Assembly (NCBI RefSeq): GCF_018860155.1
Contig: NZ_JAHKNI010000013.1
Span: forward strand, 62,001-126,000
Direction: 5' to 3'
Length of the DNA: 64,000 nucleotides
Source of the DNA: Nocardia albiluteola
GTDB lineage: Bacteria; Actinomycetota; Actinomycetes; Mycobacteriales; Mycobacteriaceae
The notes beneath the pieces are model-generated. The model did not search any database. It was given only the letters and a program-made list of their open reading frames with translations, and was not told where the DNA came from. Of this stretch, positions 33,981 through 42,861 are shown piece after piece (positions within the stretch are counted from its first letter, which is position 1; every line of letters begins with the position of its first letter). The translations under genes were made by a program, and so were the position numbers.

Positions 33981-34085
33981 TTCGCGCCCGTGGCCGGGCC
34001 TTCGGGCCCGGCCTCGCCCGATCCACTTGCGACCGTGGGGGTTCGAGTTCCCCGGACAGAATCATGAGGCACTAAAGTAAATTCC

Positions 34086-36701
34086 ATGGCGCGGAACTGG
34101 CCGATGATCGAGCGCGGCAGCGAACTGGAATCGCTCCGCGCGGCCCTCACCGGCTCCAAATTCGTCGGTGCGGTGCTCACCGGCGACGCGGGGGTCGGCA
34201 AGACCACCCTGGCCCGGCAGGCCGCGGCCGCAATCGGCGGCAACATTCGCTGGGTCGCGGGGACCGAGTCGGCGCGCAGCATCCCGCTGGGTGTGTTCGC
34301 GCACATGGTCGGCGTGTACACCGCGCACGATCCGGTGACGTTCATGGCCGCCGCGCGCGAGGCGCTGCTGGCCGACGGGCACACCATCATCGGTGTCGAC
34401 GACGCCCACCTGCTCGACCAGCTGTCCGCGACGCTGCTGCTGCAGCTGGCAATCGACAAGGCGGCGCACATCGTCTGCACGGTCCGCAGCGGAGTCGCCG
34501 TGCCGGACGCGGTGACCTCCCTGTGGAAGGACGGTCATCTGCTGCGGATCGACCTGTCTCCCTTCAGCGAACGCCAGAGCGTCGAACTCGTCGAGTCCAT
34601 GCTCGGCGGTCAGCTCGAGGGCTTCACCGCCAACCTGATGTGGGAATCCTCCGGCGGCAACGCGCTTTTCCTGCGGCATCTGGTCGAGGGCGCGCTCGAG
34701 GCGGGCACGTTGCGGCAGGTCAACGGCGTCTGGCAGCTGCGCGGCCGGGCGGCGGTCACCTCGGAACTGGCCGCGCTGCTGGAGGATCGGGTCGAACAGC
34801 TCCCCGACGACGTGCTGCGCGTACTGGAGCTGCTGACGTTCTGCGAGCCCATCGATCTGGACGTGCTGGCCGAGCTGGCGGGCGAGGAGGCGGTCGAATC
34901 CGCCGAATCGCGCGGCGTCGTACGGATCGTCCAGAATGCCCACCAGCTGCTGGTGCGCTACAACCACCCGCTGTTCGGCGAGGTGATCCGCCGGCGCCTC
35001 GGCATCGCCTCGGCCCGGCGGTTGCGCGGGCGGCTGTATTCCTCGCTGCGAGAGCGCCCGATCAAGTCGGCCTCCGATCGCATCCGGCTGGCCGAATTGG
35101 CCCTGGACAGTGACAAATCCGCCGATCTCGAGCTGTTCGAGGCCGCGGCGGAGGACGCCATCGGCCTGGCCAATCTGCCCCTCGGCGAGCGCTTCGCCCG
35201 GGCCGCGGTGGAGCGCCAGGGCGGGGTCGAGTCGGCCGATCTGCTCGCCCGGGCGCTGCTGTGGCAGGGCCATCGGATCGAGGCCGAGCGCACTCTGGCC
35301 AGCTTCGACGCCGACCAGCTCAACCAGGTGCAGCTGGCGCGCTGGGGCAGCACCCGGGTCGCGAATCTGTTGTGGGCCATGGGCGATGCCGATCGCGCCG
35401 AGGAGGTGCTGGCGCTGGTCCGCGGCAAGGTCACCCACCCGAAGATCCAACTGATCCTGCAGGGCCTGGCCTCCGCGTGCGCGGTCAACGAAAACCGTTT
35501 GCAGGACGCCTTCGTCGACGCCGAGCACGTCATGTCCGCCGACGAGGCGCCGCCGTGGGCGGTGTGGTGGGCAGCGTTCGGCGGCAGCCTGGCGCTCGCG
35601 CTGATGGGGCGGGGCGATGCCGCGCGCGTGTATGCCGAGCGCGGGCATCAGGTGGAGTCGCACATCGACGGGCTCAACCGGTTCATGTCGACCCATGCCG
35701 AGGTGCTTGCGCTGACCCTCACCGGCGATCTGACCGCCGCTCGCCGTTGTGCCACGGCGTATTTCGGCTATTCGGCCCCCGGGCAGTACCTGGCGTGGGG
35801 CTTCGCGAAGATCCTGCAGGGCACCGTGGATGTGGCACAGGGCCACTTCCCGGACGGGGTGGAAAATCTCGAGCAGGCGCTCGCGGCGTTGACCGCCGAG
35901 GGCGCGGCCGCCTGGATGTTCCCGGCGAGAATCCGTCTGGCCGAGGCATATTCGGCACTCGGGCGCGCGGCCGAGGCCGCCGAGACCATCGCCGAGGCGG
36001 CCGAGCGCGGCGGGCGGCACAGCGCGGTGTACGAGCCGCAGCTCGAGCTCGCGCGGGCCTGGCAGGCCGCCGCCGAGGGCACCCTGACGCCCGCGGTGCG
36101 CCTGGCCATCGGCGCGGCCGACGCCGCCGCGCGCGCGAATCAGCATGCGGTGGAGGCGATGGCGCTGCACACCGCGGCCCGCTTCGGCGACCATACGGTC
36201 GCCGGTCGCCTCGCCGATCTCGCCGCCCGCATCGACGGGCCGCTGGTGCAGATCCAGGCTCGCCACGCCGTCGCCGTCGCCTCCCATGATGGTCCCGGAT
36301 TGGATACCGCGGCAACGGAATTCGAGGCGATCGGGGCACTGTTGTCCGCGGCCGACGCCGCCGCCCAGGCCGCCTCGGCACACGAGCGGTCCGGCGACCG
36401 CCGCCGGCTGCTGGAATCGGCCGCCACGGCGAACCGGCTTGCCGCGGCGTGCGGCGGCGCGGGCACCCCGGCGCTGCGCCAGTCCGCGCAGCCGCTGCCG
36501 CTGACCGCCCGCGAGCGCGAGATCGCCAATCTGGTCGCGGCGGGCCTGTCGAACCGCCAGATCGCCGATCGGCTGACCGTTTCGGTGCGGACCGTCGAGG
36601 GGCACCTGTATCGCGCGTGCATCAAGCTCGATGTCACCGATCGCGAGGCGCTCGCCGAATTGATGCGCGGCGAGCCACCGAGCGGCAAACAGCGAAACTA
36701 A
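34086..36701 (+). CDS. Large LuxR-family (LAL) ATP-binding regulator
   Basis: An 871-residue regulator with an N-terminal AAA/STAND-type ATPase and a C-terminal LuxR helix-turn-helix. Walker A is TGDAGVGKTT (32-41) and a Walker B-like IIGVDDAHLL follows near residue 100. The middle is a long helical TPR/MalT-like region. The C-terminus reads LTAREREIANLVAAGLSNRQ with VSVRTVEGHLYRACIKL (about residues 806-860), the complete LuxR DNA-binding domain. The inducer is unknown. The upstream racemase gene and the pseudogene downstream give no clear pathway. Confidence 0.92.
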   Translation: MARNWPMIERGSELESLRAALTGSKFVGAVLTGDAGVGKTTLARQAAAAIGGNIRWVAGTESARSIPLGVFAHMVGVYTAHDPVTFMAAAREALLADGHTIIGVDDAHLLDQLSATLLLQLAIDKAAHIVCTVRSGVAVPDAVTSLWKDGHLLRIDLSPFSERQSVELVESMLGGQLEGFTANLMWESSGGNALFLRHLVEGALEAGTLRQVNGVWQLRGRAAVTSELAALLEDRVEQLPDDVLRVLELLTFCEPIDLDVLAELAGEEAVESAESRGVVRIVQNAHQLLVRYNHPLFGEVIRRRLGIASARRLRGRLYSSLRERPIKSASDRIRLAELALDSDKSADLELFEAAAEDAIGLANLPLGERFARAAVERQGGVESADLLARALLWQGHRIEAERTLASFDADQLNQVQLARWGSTRVANLLWAMGDADRAEEVLALVRGKVTHPKIQLILQGLASACAVNENRLQDAFVDAEHVMSADEAPPWAVWWAAFGGSLALALMGRGDAARVYAERGHQVESHIDGLNRFMSTHAEVLALTLTGDLTAARRCATAYFGYSAPGQYLAWGFAKILQGTVDVAQGHFPDGVENLEQALAALTAEGAAAWMFPARIRLAEAYSALGRAAEAAETIAEAAERGGRHSAVYEPQLELARAWQAAAEGTLTPAVRLAIGAADAAARANQHAVEAMALHTAARFGDHTVAGRLADLAARIDGPLVQIQARHAVAVASHDGPGLDTAATEFEAIGALLSAADAAAQAASAHERSGDRRRLLESAATANRLAAACGGAGTPALRQSAQPLPLTAREREIANLVAAGLSNRQIADRLTVSVRTVEGHLYRACIKLDVTDREALAELMRGEPPSGKQRN

Positions 36702-36740
36702 TTCGGTCGTCCGACATAACCGCAGATACCGCCTGCTTAG

Positions 36741-37400
36741 ATGAGTCTTCAATCAGCTGGCGGCCATCGTTCTGGGGACCATCCCGCTGGCACTCGCGGT
36801 GGGCTGCTCCACCAGCCATCCCTCGGCTCGGTCCGGCCCGAAATCCGCGGCGTCCATCCCGTCCGCACCGGCACGGCAGCCCAGCATCCACCAGCGGCAG
36901 CCCGACACCGCGACCACACCGCCTGCGGCCGGCGCGCTAGAAGTGGCCCCCGCCCCGCACCCGACCACTTCGCAGCCCGGCGTCATCGCGCATCCGGGCG
37001 GCGGCAACCTCCTGCAGAGCCCGGGCCCGGTGTGACCGCACCGCCGGTGCCCGTGCCGCTCACCGCGCCGCCCGCCCCGGACTACGCCGTCCCGCAGAAG
37101 TTCCGCGCCATCCCCGACACCGACGCGGCCCCTCGCGATCAACGTCCAGGACCTGCACGCCCCCACGGTGGTCGCCCCGGTCGCACCCTGCGCGTGGGCG
37201 CGTCCATCGCCCCGGTCCCGGACGACGTCCCCGACTCCCTCCTGAACCCCGCCAACAGCGCGGCCGCCGACACCGAGGCCGCCATCGCCACGGGCCTCGA
37301 CTCGGTCGGCATCAACGCCAGCCACTCGGACAAGATCGCGGGCCTGACCATCGCCGGAGTCGAACCTCTGCCCACCGCGGTTCCGGAGCCCGGTGGGGGC
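36741..37400 (+). pseudogene. Frameshifted proline-rich exported lipoprotein (degraded)
   Basis: Four segments in alternating frames read as one decayed protein. A: QLAAIVLGTIPLALAVGCST (signal and lipobox) through a Pro/Ser/Thr-rich stretch to a stop at 37035, but with no usable start in frame. B: TAPPVPVPLTAPPAPDY up to about 37125. C: PLAINVQDLHAPTVVAPVAP in the first frame again. D: VGASIAPVPDDVPDSLLNP with ...ATGLDSVGINASHSDKIAGLT to about 37360, in the second frame. LHAP...VAPVAP followed by a sequence like LDSVG..xxSDxxAG resembles a Nocardia family of Pro-rich exported proteins. At least three frame changes plus loss of the start argue for a pseudogene. Confidence 0.72.
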
Positions 37401-37402
37401 AG
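37368..37402 (+). terminator. Hairpin after the lipoprotein pseudogene
   Basis: CTGCCCACCG pairs with CGGTGGG(GG)CAG across a 13-base loop, with a two-base bulge. It lies at the point where the degraded reading frame ends. Possible terminator; no T tract. Confidence 0.4.
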
Positions 37403-37569
37403 GTCCCGTAGGTCCTGGCCACAGGATCCGGCGACGCTCCAACAAGTTCAGCAGGACAACGGAACTCGACTCGCCGTAGCGAACGGCGGCAGACCCCTCG
37501 CGGGGCACTCTCGCGAGGTTCTCGGTATGACGCTGCGGCACAACGGGTCAGCGCCGGGCCGCGGCGGCA

Positions 37570-37665
37570 TCACCTCGGGCCGCGGAGGACCAGGAATGTC
37601 ATCCATGCCGCGTAGAGGATGCCGGCGAACACCAGGAGACCGATCGCCGAGAACAGCAGATCCAT
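37570..37665 (-). CDS. 31-residue single-pass membrane peptide
   Basis: ATG ORF encoding MDLLFSAIGLLVFAGILYAA followed by a short WMTFLVLRGPR tail: almost entirely one transmembrane helix with a basic C-terminus. The 5' side has no strong Shine-Dalgarno, so translation is uncertain. Size and composition resemble small membrane regulatory or stress peptides. It lies alone between a pseudogene and a secreted-protein gene. Function unknown; it could be a remnant. Confidence 0.45.
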   Translation of the reverse strand: MDLLFSAIGLLVFAGILYAAWMTFLVLRGPR

Positions 37666-37886
37666 CTCGGAAGTGTAGACATTGGCAAGAGTGGGTAGTG
37701 AGGTATCGGCCATATAGCTACAGGGGGTCACCACCAATTACGATGCTGCACGAGGCGATCCGACTATCCGGCATCGCTGCTCGACGCAGATCAGCGGTGC
37801 GCACCCGGGCCGGAGGCGACAGCGGGGTGTGACCATTCGATCCCCCGGAGGCACCGCGGATCGACAACAGGAGGGTGGTTACCGAG

Positions 37887-38297
37887 GTGGCCCAGGGATA
37901 TCGCAAGGTAGCGGCTGCTGTCGGGGCCGGCATGGTGGCGCTGGTGGCGTGCGCCGGCATCGCACTGGCCGATCCGTCGGGGCCGGTGCAGCCGGGTGTC
38001 ACCGTACCCGTCGCTCCGGTCACGCCGACGGCACCCGCCCCGGGCGGCGATCAGTCCGCCCAACTGCATTCCGCCACACCGCAGAACGACAACTCGGGTT
38101 ACACGCGCCGCCGATCTCCGGCCACGCCCACCACCACCGCGCCGCCCTCGCCGCGCGAGGTTCACATCGGCCCCCTGAGCGCCCCCGTCCCGAACGCGGT
38201 TCCCAACTCGATCGTCGACGGCGTCAACCAGACGAATCAAGACCTGCAGAACGTCATCAGCCCGTCCACCACCCCAACCCCGCAGCCGAAGCGCTGA
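37887..38297 (+). CDS. Small secreted Pro/Thr-rich protein
   Basis: About 136 residues with an N-terminal signal peptide (VAAAVGAGMVALVACAGIALA, roughly residues 8-27, predicted cleavage after ALA) followed by DPSGPVQPGV and a low-complexity Pro/Thr/Ala region. A more ordered end reads HIGPLSAPVPNAVPNSIVDG. The GTG at 37887 is 12 bases after AGGAGG; a GTG at 37875 would overlap that site. No enzyme motif is visible. Related exported Pro-rich proteins are common in Nocardia. Confidence 0.7.
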   Translation: MAQGYRKVAAAVGAGMVALVACAGIALADPSGPVQPGVTVPVAPVTPTAPAPGGDQSAQLHSATPQNDNSGYTRRRSPATPTTTAPPSPREVHIGPLSAPVPNAVPNSIVDGVNQTNQDLQNVISPSTTPTPQPKR

Positions 38298-38356
38298 CCG
38301 CGGCGGCCGACACGCCACCACGAGGACGGCTCTCCGTTCGAAAGCCGCTGAGCCGT

Positions 38357-38641
38357 GCGGCATCCGGTCCGGGTGCCGCACACAGGGAATAAGGCCGGCC
38401 CGCCGAAACCCGGGTGCGCTCGATCACCAGCCGCACCCTCATACCCGTACGCGGTCCGGTCCGGGGTGCCGCACCCTTGGAACAAGGGCCGGCCCGCCGA
38501 AACCCGGGTGCGCTCGATCTCCAGCCGCACCTTCGTATCCAGGTGGCATACGGCCGGGTGCCGCAGCCCTCCGATCAGAACAAGGTCGGCTCGCCGAAGC
38601 CCGGAGTGCGCTCAATTTCCAGCAGCCGCGCTTTGGTATCC
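38357..38641. repeat. Three degenerate tandem copies of the ogt 3' end
   Basis: A segment of ~95 bases containing (G)GGCCGGCCCGCCGAAACCCG and TGCGCTCGATC occurs near 38390-38440 and again near 38484-38540. It matches the true 3' end of ogt (38575-38641) with small indels. On the minus strand each copy encodes a variant of the C-terminal EIERTPGFGEPTLF of Ogt, frame-disrupted in the two outer copies. The array apparently grew by duplication past the gene's stop codon. Confidence 0.78.
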
Positions 38642-39123
38642 AACCCGCCGGGGGCCGAGAAGCCGTGCAGCGCATGATCTGCGGCCAGCACGCGGTGGCA
38701 GGGGACGATCAGCGGAATCGGATTGTGCCCCAGGGCCTGTCCGACCGCCTGTGCCGCGTGGGGGGCGCCGATGCGCTCGGCGACCTGGCCGTAGCTGAGA
38801 GTGCGGCCCGGGTCGATGGCGCGGGTGACCGCGTAGACCGCGCGATGGAATTCCGGAGAAGCGCTCTGGTCCAGCGGAATCCAGCGCAGATCGTCGAGCG
38901 CGCCGGCGAGATGGGCACGCACGCCCGCGATGACCTCTGCCATGGCACCCGACGGCTCGGCCTCGCCACCCTCGGCACCGCGCAGAATGCGGGCGAGCGT
39001 GGCCTTCGGCGTGGCCTCGGGCAATCCGAACCGCACCACACCCACGTCGGACCAGGCGATGGCGCACACGCCGACGGCGGTATCGAAGAGCGCCGCGGCG
39101 AGCGGACGGCCGGGATCGGGCAT
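38575..39123 (-). CDS. ogt: Methylated-DNA-protein cysteine methyltransferase
   Basis: A 182-residue suicide repair protein that removes O6-alkyl groups from guanine. The acceptor motif is IPLIVPCHRV (C142). The preceding helix-turn-helix includes TLSYGQVAERIGAPHAAQAVGQALGHNP, split here around the conserved GQ and arginine-finger-equivalent region. The N-terminal ribonuclease-H-like domain is shorter than in AGT of enteric bacteria. The ATG at 39123 is preceded by TATGCC-type sequence without a strong ribosome-binding site. Its 3' end is repeated downstream. Confidence 0.92.
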   Translation of the reverse strand: MPDPGRPLAAALFDTAVGVCAIAWSDVGVVRFGLPEATPKATLARILRGAEGGEAEPSGAMAEVIAGVRAHLAGALDDLRWIPLDQSASPEFHRAVYAVTRAIDPGRTLSYGQVAERIGAPHAAQAVGQALGHNPIPLIVPCHRVLAADHALHGFSAPGGLDTKARLLEIERTPGFGEPTLF

Positions 39124-39298
39124 ACGGTCAGTGTGCCCGAGGGGTCCGACATTGATGATGTTTGGGCGTTCCCGCGCCGGTCGTGACCCTGGGTCCGACT
39201 GACGCCCTGCTGGGTTGTCCTGAATTTGATCTGTCCGGCCGGCTGCGGGGGCGTGTGTTGTTGGTTTTCGCCGTTCTGGCGATCGCACCTATCTGACG

Positions 39299-40345
39299 TC
39301 AATGTGCGCGGACATGATGGTCCAGCCAGCGCAGGGCATGTGCGACGGCGGCGCTGACATAGGGGTCTTGGTCGTAGAGCTCGATGTGGTTGTGGGTATC
39401 GAGCCAGATCAGTTCCTTGGCACCGACTGCAGCGTCGTAGACCTGTTGGGCGTATTCCGGCAGCAGGGCAGTGTCGGCGGTGCCGTGGATGATCTGCAAC
39501 GGCGTCGGTGCGACCAGCGGCGCGTGGACGACCGAGTTGTAGATGAAATAGGGCTCCAGCGAGTCCGCGGTCAGGGTGCGCGACCAGTTCGGGGCCTCGG
39601 CGCGGCCGGTGCGGTCGTAGTAGCTGTACGCCTCGGGGTTGGGCATGGCCGCTACCGGAACCTGCTCGGACAACTCGCGGGCGATGGTTGGGATGTAGGC
39701 GATCTCGCCGGTCTCGTATTGCTGTTGCACCAGATCGTTGATCAGGCGGAGGTAGGCGGCGAATCCGTCCACGCCCAAGAACTGCTGGAAGGTGCCGCCG
39801 ATGTTGTAGCCGCCCGCGATGGCGACCACGGCTTTGAGCCGCTTGTCGCGCGCTCCCAGCGACACCGCGTACCCGCCGCCCATGCAGACGCCCACTGCCG
39901 CCACGGCTTCCGGGTCGATATCGGGTCGGGTCAGCAGGTAACCGACGGCGTGGGCGTAGTCGGCGATGACCGAGTTCGGGTTGTAGCGGAAACGCGGTTC
40001 ACCCTCGCTCTCACCGAAATTGCGTGGATCGAAGGTGAGCACCGTGTATCCGGCATCGCTGAACCGTTCCGCGTAATGCGGCAGCGTCTGCTCCTTGACG
40101 CTGCTGATCGGCCCGCACATCACCAGACCCGGTGTGCGCTCTTCGGCCTCTGCACTCGGCGGTCGGTACAGGTGCCCGGCGAGAGTCACCGTGCCACTGG
40201 TGAATTCGACCGCCTCCCGCCGCGTTGGATCGGCGCGTAGCAAGTTCGCCGCGTCCTGGGGCACGTAATAGGCGCTGGGGTTGGCGATCTCGCCCATCGC
40301 GACAGTGGTTGGCCGGATTCTGATCGAGCCGATCCCGAAGGTCAT
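39299..40345 (-). CDS. Alpha/beta hydrolase with cysteine nucleophile (dienelactone-hydrolase-like)
   Basis: A 348-residue alpha/beta-hydrolase. The nucleophile elbow reads GVCMGGG (C154) where serine hydrolases have GxSxG, as in dienelactone hydrolases. The acid/His region includes IIHGTADTALLPEY and WLDTHNHIELYDQ. TFDPRNFGESEG is the usual strand-turn after the oxyanion loop. No signal peptide. It is followed at 9 bases by nothing downstream but preceded by a SnoaL-like gene 9 bases upstream, so the two form an operon. Substrate unknown. Confidence 0.85.
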   Translation of the reverse strand: MTFGIGSIRIRPTTVAMGEIANPSAYYVPQDAANLLRADPTRREAVEFTSGTVTLAGHLYRPPSAEAEERTPGLVMCGPISSVKEQTLPHYAERFSDAGYTVLTFDPRNFGESEGEPRFRYNPNSVIADYAHAVGYLLTRPDIDPEAVAAVGVCMGGGYAVSLGARDKRLKAVVAIAGGYNIGGTFQQFLGVDGFAAYLRLINDLVQQQYETGEIAYIPTIARELSEQVPVAAMPNPEAYSYYDRTGRAEAPNWSRTLTADSLEPYFIYNSVVHAPLVAPTPLQIIHGTADTALLPEYAQQVYDAAVGAKELIWLDTHNHIELYDQDPYVSAAVAHALRWLDHHVRAH

Positions 40346-40354
40346 TCTCTACCC

Positions 40355-40816
40355 TTACTTTCCGGCCGCGAGGGTCAATAGATCCTTGTTACCGTCGGCC
40401 CACACCGCGGTCATGAGCACACCGGTGATCACCCAGCCGCGTTCGGTGCGCGCCAACTCGAAGCGGTACTTGCCGCCGAGGGTCCACAGGTGCCCGCCGA
40501 ACGGATTGGCCAGCCGATGGGTGGCCTGGAAGTCGGCGGTGCACACAGCGGTCCCGTCGTGGACCTCGACCAGGTGATTGGTGATCAGATGCTGAGTGGC
40601 GTCCAGCTTGCCCAGCAGTCCGGACCACGCGGCAACGATGTCGGCGACCGGCAACTCGGCCGGTTCGCCGCCATTGAGGCTGGTGTAATCCAGCCGGACC
40701 CGGTCAGCGAAAACGCCTGCAAGCCGGCCCCATTCGCGATTATCAGTGTGCCAAGCCATGCGAGTGCACGTTTCGATGACGTCCAAGCGGTCGGCCCATG
40801 GATTTTGCGGTGTCAT
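40355..40816 (-). CDS. SnoaL/NTF2-like protein
   Basis: A 153-residue cone-fold (NTF2-like) protein, SnoaL_4 type. The opening DRLDVIETCTRMAWHTDNRE, then WGRLAGVFADRVRLDYTSL and ATQHLITNHLVEV, is the common pattern of this group. Such proteins act as isomerases, cyclases, dehydratases or ligand-binding proteins; no function can be assigned. It is the first gene of a two-gene unit with the cysteine-type hydrolase, 9 bases apart. Confidence 0.82.
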   Translation of the reverse strand: MTPQNPWADRLDVIETCTRMAWHTDNREWGRLAGVFADRVRLDYTSLNGGEPAELPVADIVAAWSGLLGKLDATQHLITNHLVEVHDGTAVCTADFQATHRLANPFGGHLWTLGGKYRFELARTERGWVITGVLMTAVWADGNKDLLTLAAGK

Positions 40817-40909
40817 CGGGCCAGAATGACGGGGATCGCTGATAGCTCCCTGGCACTTGCCGACAGCGCAGTGCCAGCCGCGCGCGGTACCGGATCAACA
40901 GACCAGTTA

Positions 40910-41248
40910 TCAGAACTGGACTGCTTGCCGAAGCCGATCCAGGCGATAGTGGGCACCGCGTGCCGGGCGAATCATCGACGACACAGCGGCACGTTCCTCC
41001 GCGTCCGCGGCGTCGGCGTCCACCATCCTGCCGAACTCCACATCGCCGTCTCGACGTGCGGAAATCGCGGCGATATCCGAATACTGCCGCTGCTCGTCGC
41101 GGAACGAGAGCGACCAGTCGGCCATCGGCGCATGCGGCCGGTAGCGCTCGAGCAATGCCGCGGCCCGCGCGCCGGGCCTGGGGGCGAAAAGGTGGACGCT
41201 CGCCGCGAAGGCCGCGACGACCAGCACAGATGCAACGAAATCAGCCAT
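40910..41248 (-). CDS. Hypothetical small protein with N-terminal membrane segment
   Basis: A 112-residue protein with one hydrophobic segment at residues 3-20 (ADFVASVLVVAAFAASVHLF, a membrane anchor or uncleaved signal) and a charged remainder rich in Asp, Arg and Ala. The start ATG is 34 bases from the divergent MocR regulator, so the two share a promoter region. It may be a MocR target. No homologous family recognised. Confidence 0.62.
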   Translation of the reverse strand: MADFVASVLVVAAFAASVHLFAPRPGARAAALLERYRPHAPMADWSLSFRDEQRQYSDIAAISARRDGDVEFGRMVDADAADAEERAAVSSMIRPARGAHYRLDRLRQAVQF

Positions 41249-41282
41249 GATTTCATCATGACGACATCTGGACTTGAATTAA

Positions 41283-42791
41283 ATGGCCAGCGGCTCGATA
41301 CTGGCCTTTATGGCTCTCCGTGTAATCAGTGCCCCCACTCTGACCAGGGACCTGGGCCGGTGGCGCCAGGACGAGGGCGGCGACAAGCGCGGCCGCCCGG
41401 CCTATCTCGCGCTGGCGGAGAGCATCCGGCTGCTGATCCACGACGGCCGCGCGCCGCTGGGCGTCGCCCTGCCCAGCGAGCGAGATCTGGCCGCCACGCT
41501 CGGCGTCAGCCGCACCACGGTCACCTCCTCGTATGCGCTGCTGCGCGAGCACGGCTACCTGATCAGCCGGCAGGGCTCGCGCAGCACGGTCGCCCTGCCG
41601 TCCGATGTCGCGCACGACGGCGGCAAGCCCGTGCGCAGCATCCTGGCGCTGATGTCGCCGAATCAGCCCACCATCGACATGACCTTCGCCGCCATGTCCG
41701 CGCCGCCGGAGACCACCGACGCATATTCCGCGGCGCTGCAGGGCCTTCCGCTCTACCTGTGCACGCACGGCATGGATTCGGTCGGGGTGTCGCCGCTGCG
41801 CGAGGCCATCGCGCGCCGGTACGCCGAACGCGGCCTGCCCACCGACCCGGATCAGATCCTGGTCACCCTCGGCGCCCAGCACGGCCTGCGCCTGCTGCTG
41901 AACGTGCTCACCGCGCCGGCCGAGCGGGTGCTGATCGACCATCCGACGTATCCCAATGCGATCGAGGCGATTCGGGACGTCGGGGCCCGCCCGGTACCGG
42001 TCCCGCTGCGCCCGGAAAATCCGGAGTCCGCCTGGGACATGGACGGAATCCGCAGTGCCGCACGGCAGACCGCGGCCAGTGCCGCATATCTGTTGCCGGA
42101 CTTCAACAATCCGACCGGGCTGCTGATGGGCGCGCAGGATCGGGCCGAACTGGCCGCCATCGCCCGCGACACCCGCATGACGGTGATCATCGACGAATCC
42201 ATGGTGGACCAGCAGCTCGACGGCGAAACCCCGCCCCCCGTGGCCGCTTTCGCGCGCGGACCGGAGATCGTGACGATCGGCTCGGCGTCGAAGTCGTTCT
42301 GGGGCGGGCTGCGGGTGGGCTGGGTCCGCGCCAATCCCGCGCTGATCACCAAGCTGATCGGTATCCGTTCCACGGTCGACCTCGGCACCCCGGTGATGGA
42401 TCAGCTCGCCACCGCCTACCTGCTCGAACACGCCGACGAAATGCTGGTGCACCGCCGCGAACAGCTGCGCTCGCGCCGCGCGGCCCTGCTCGAGGCCCTG
42501 GCCGAGGAGCTGCCCGAGTGGCGCGTGGTCCCGTCCGCGGGCGGGATGTCCCTGTGGGTCCAGCTGCCCAGCCCGGTCTCCTCGGCGCTGGCCGCCGTCG
42601 CCCCCAATCACGGCGTATTGCTCGCCGCCGGACCACGTTTCGGCGTGCAGGGCGCCTTCGAGCGCTTCCTGCGCCTGCCCTTCGCCCGGGAGGAATCCGA
42701 CCTGCGCATCGCCGTGAAATCCATTGCGAGCGCGTACAGCGCTCTCACCCCCCAAGCCGCCGAACCACTCGCCCCGATTACCTACTACTGA
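41283..42791 (+). CDS. MocR-type regulator (GntR HTH + aminotransferase domain)
   Basis: A 502-residue PLP-binding transcriptional regulator. The N-terminal GntR winged helix includes GVALPSERDLAATLGVSRTT (about 60-79). The C-terminal fold-type-I aminotransferase-like domain has PDFNNPTG (about 272-279), D304 in VIIDES and the PLP lysine K337 in GSASKSFWGG. MocR proteins sense PLP or amino-acid-derived ligands and control vitamin B6, GABA or taurine metabolism, or a divergent neighbour. Here the divergent 112-residue gene is the candidate target. ATG 41310 is an alternative start. Confidence 0.92.
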   Translation: MASGSILAFMALRVISAPTLTRDLGRWRQDEGGDKRGRPAYLALAESIRLLIHDGRAPLGVALPSERDLAATLGVSRTTVTSSYALLREHGYLISRQGSRSTVALPSDVAHDGGKPVRSILALMSPNQPTIDMTFAAMSAPPETTDAYSAALQGLPLYLCTHGMDSVGVSPLREAIARRYAERGLPTDPDQILVTLGAQHGLRLLLNVLTAPAERVLIDHPTYPNAIEAIRDVGARPVPVPLRPENPESAWDMDGIRSAARQTAASAAYLLPDFNNPTGLLMGAQDRAELAAIARDTRMTVIIDESMVDQQLDGETPPPVAAFARGPEIVTIGSASKSFWGGLRVGWVRANPALITKLIGIRSTVDLGTPVMDQLATAYLLEHADEMLVHRREQLRSRRAALLEALAEELPEWRVVPSAGGMSLWVQLPSPVSSALAAVAPNHGVLLAAGPRFGVQGAFERFLRLPFAREESDLRIAVKSIASAYSALTPQAAEPLAPITYY

Positions 42792-42861
42792 CCCACCTGT
42801 CTCAGCATCACCACACCCCGGGTTAGGGTTCAGGGTGTCCGAACCGGAGGGAGACCACACG

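Noticed and set aside
33981..34085. A complete tRNA gene before the LuxR regulator
   Set aside because: A T-arm-like element is present, but acceptor, D and anticodon arms do not fit, so it is kept only as a low-interest curiosity.
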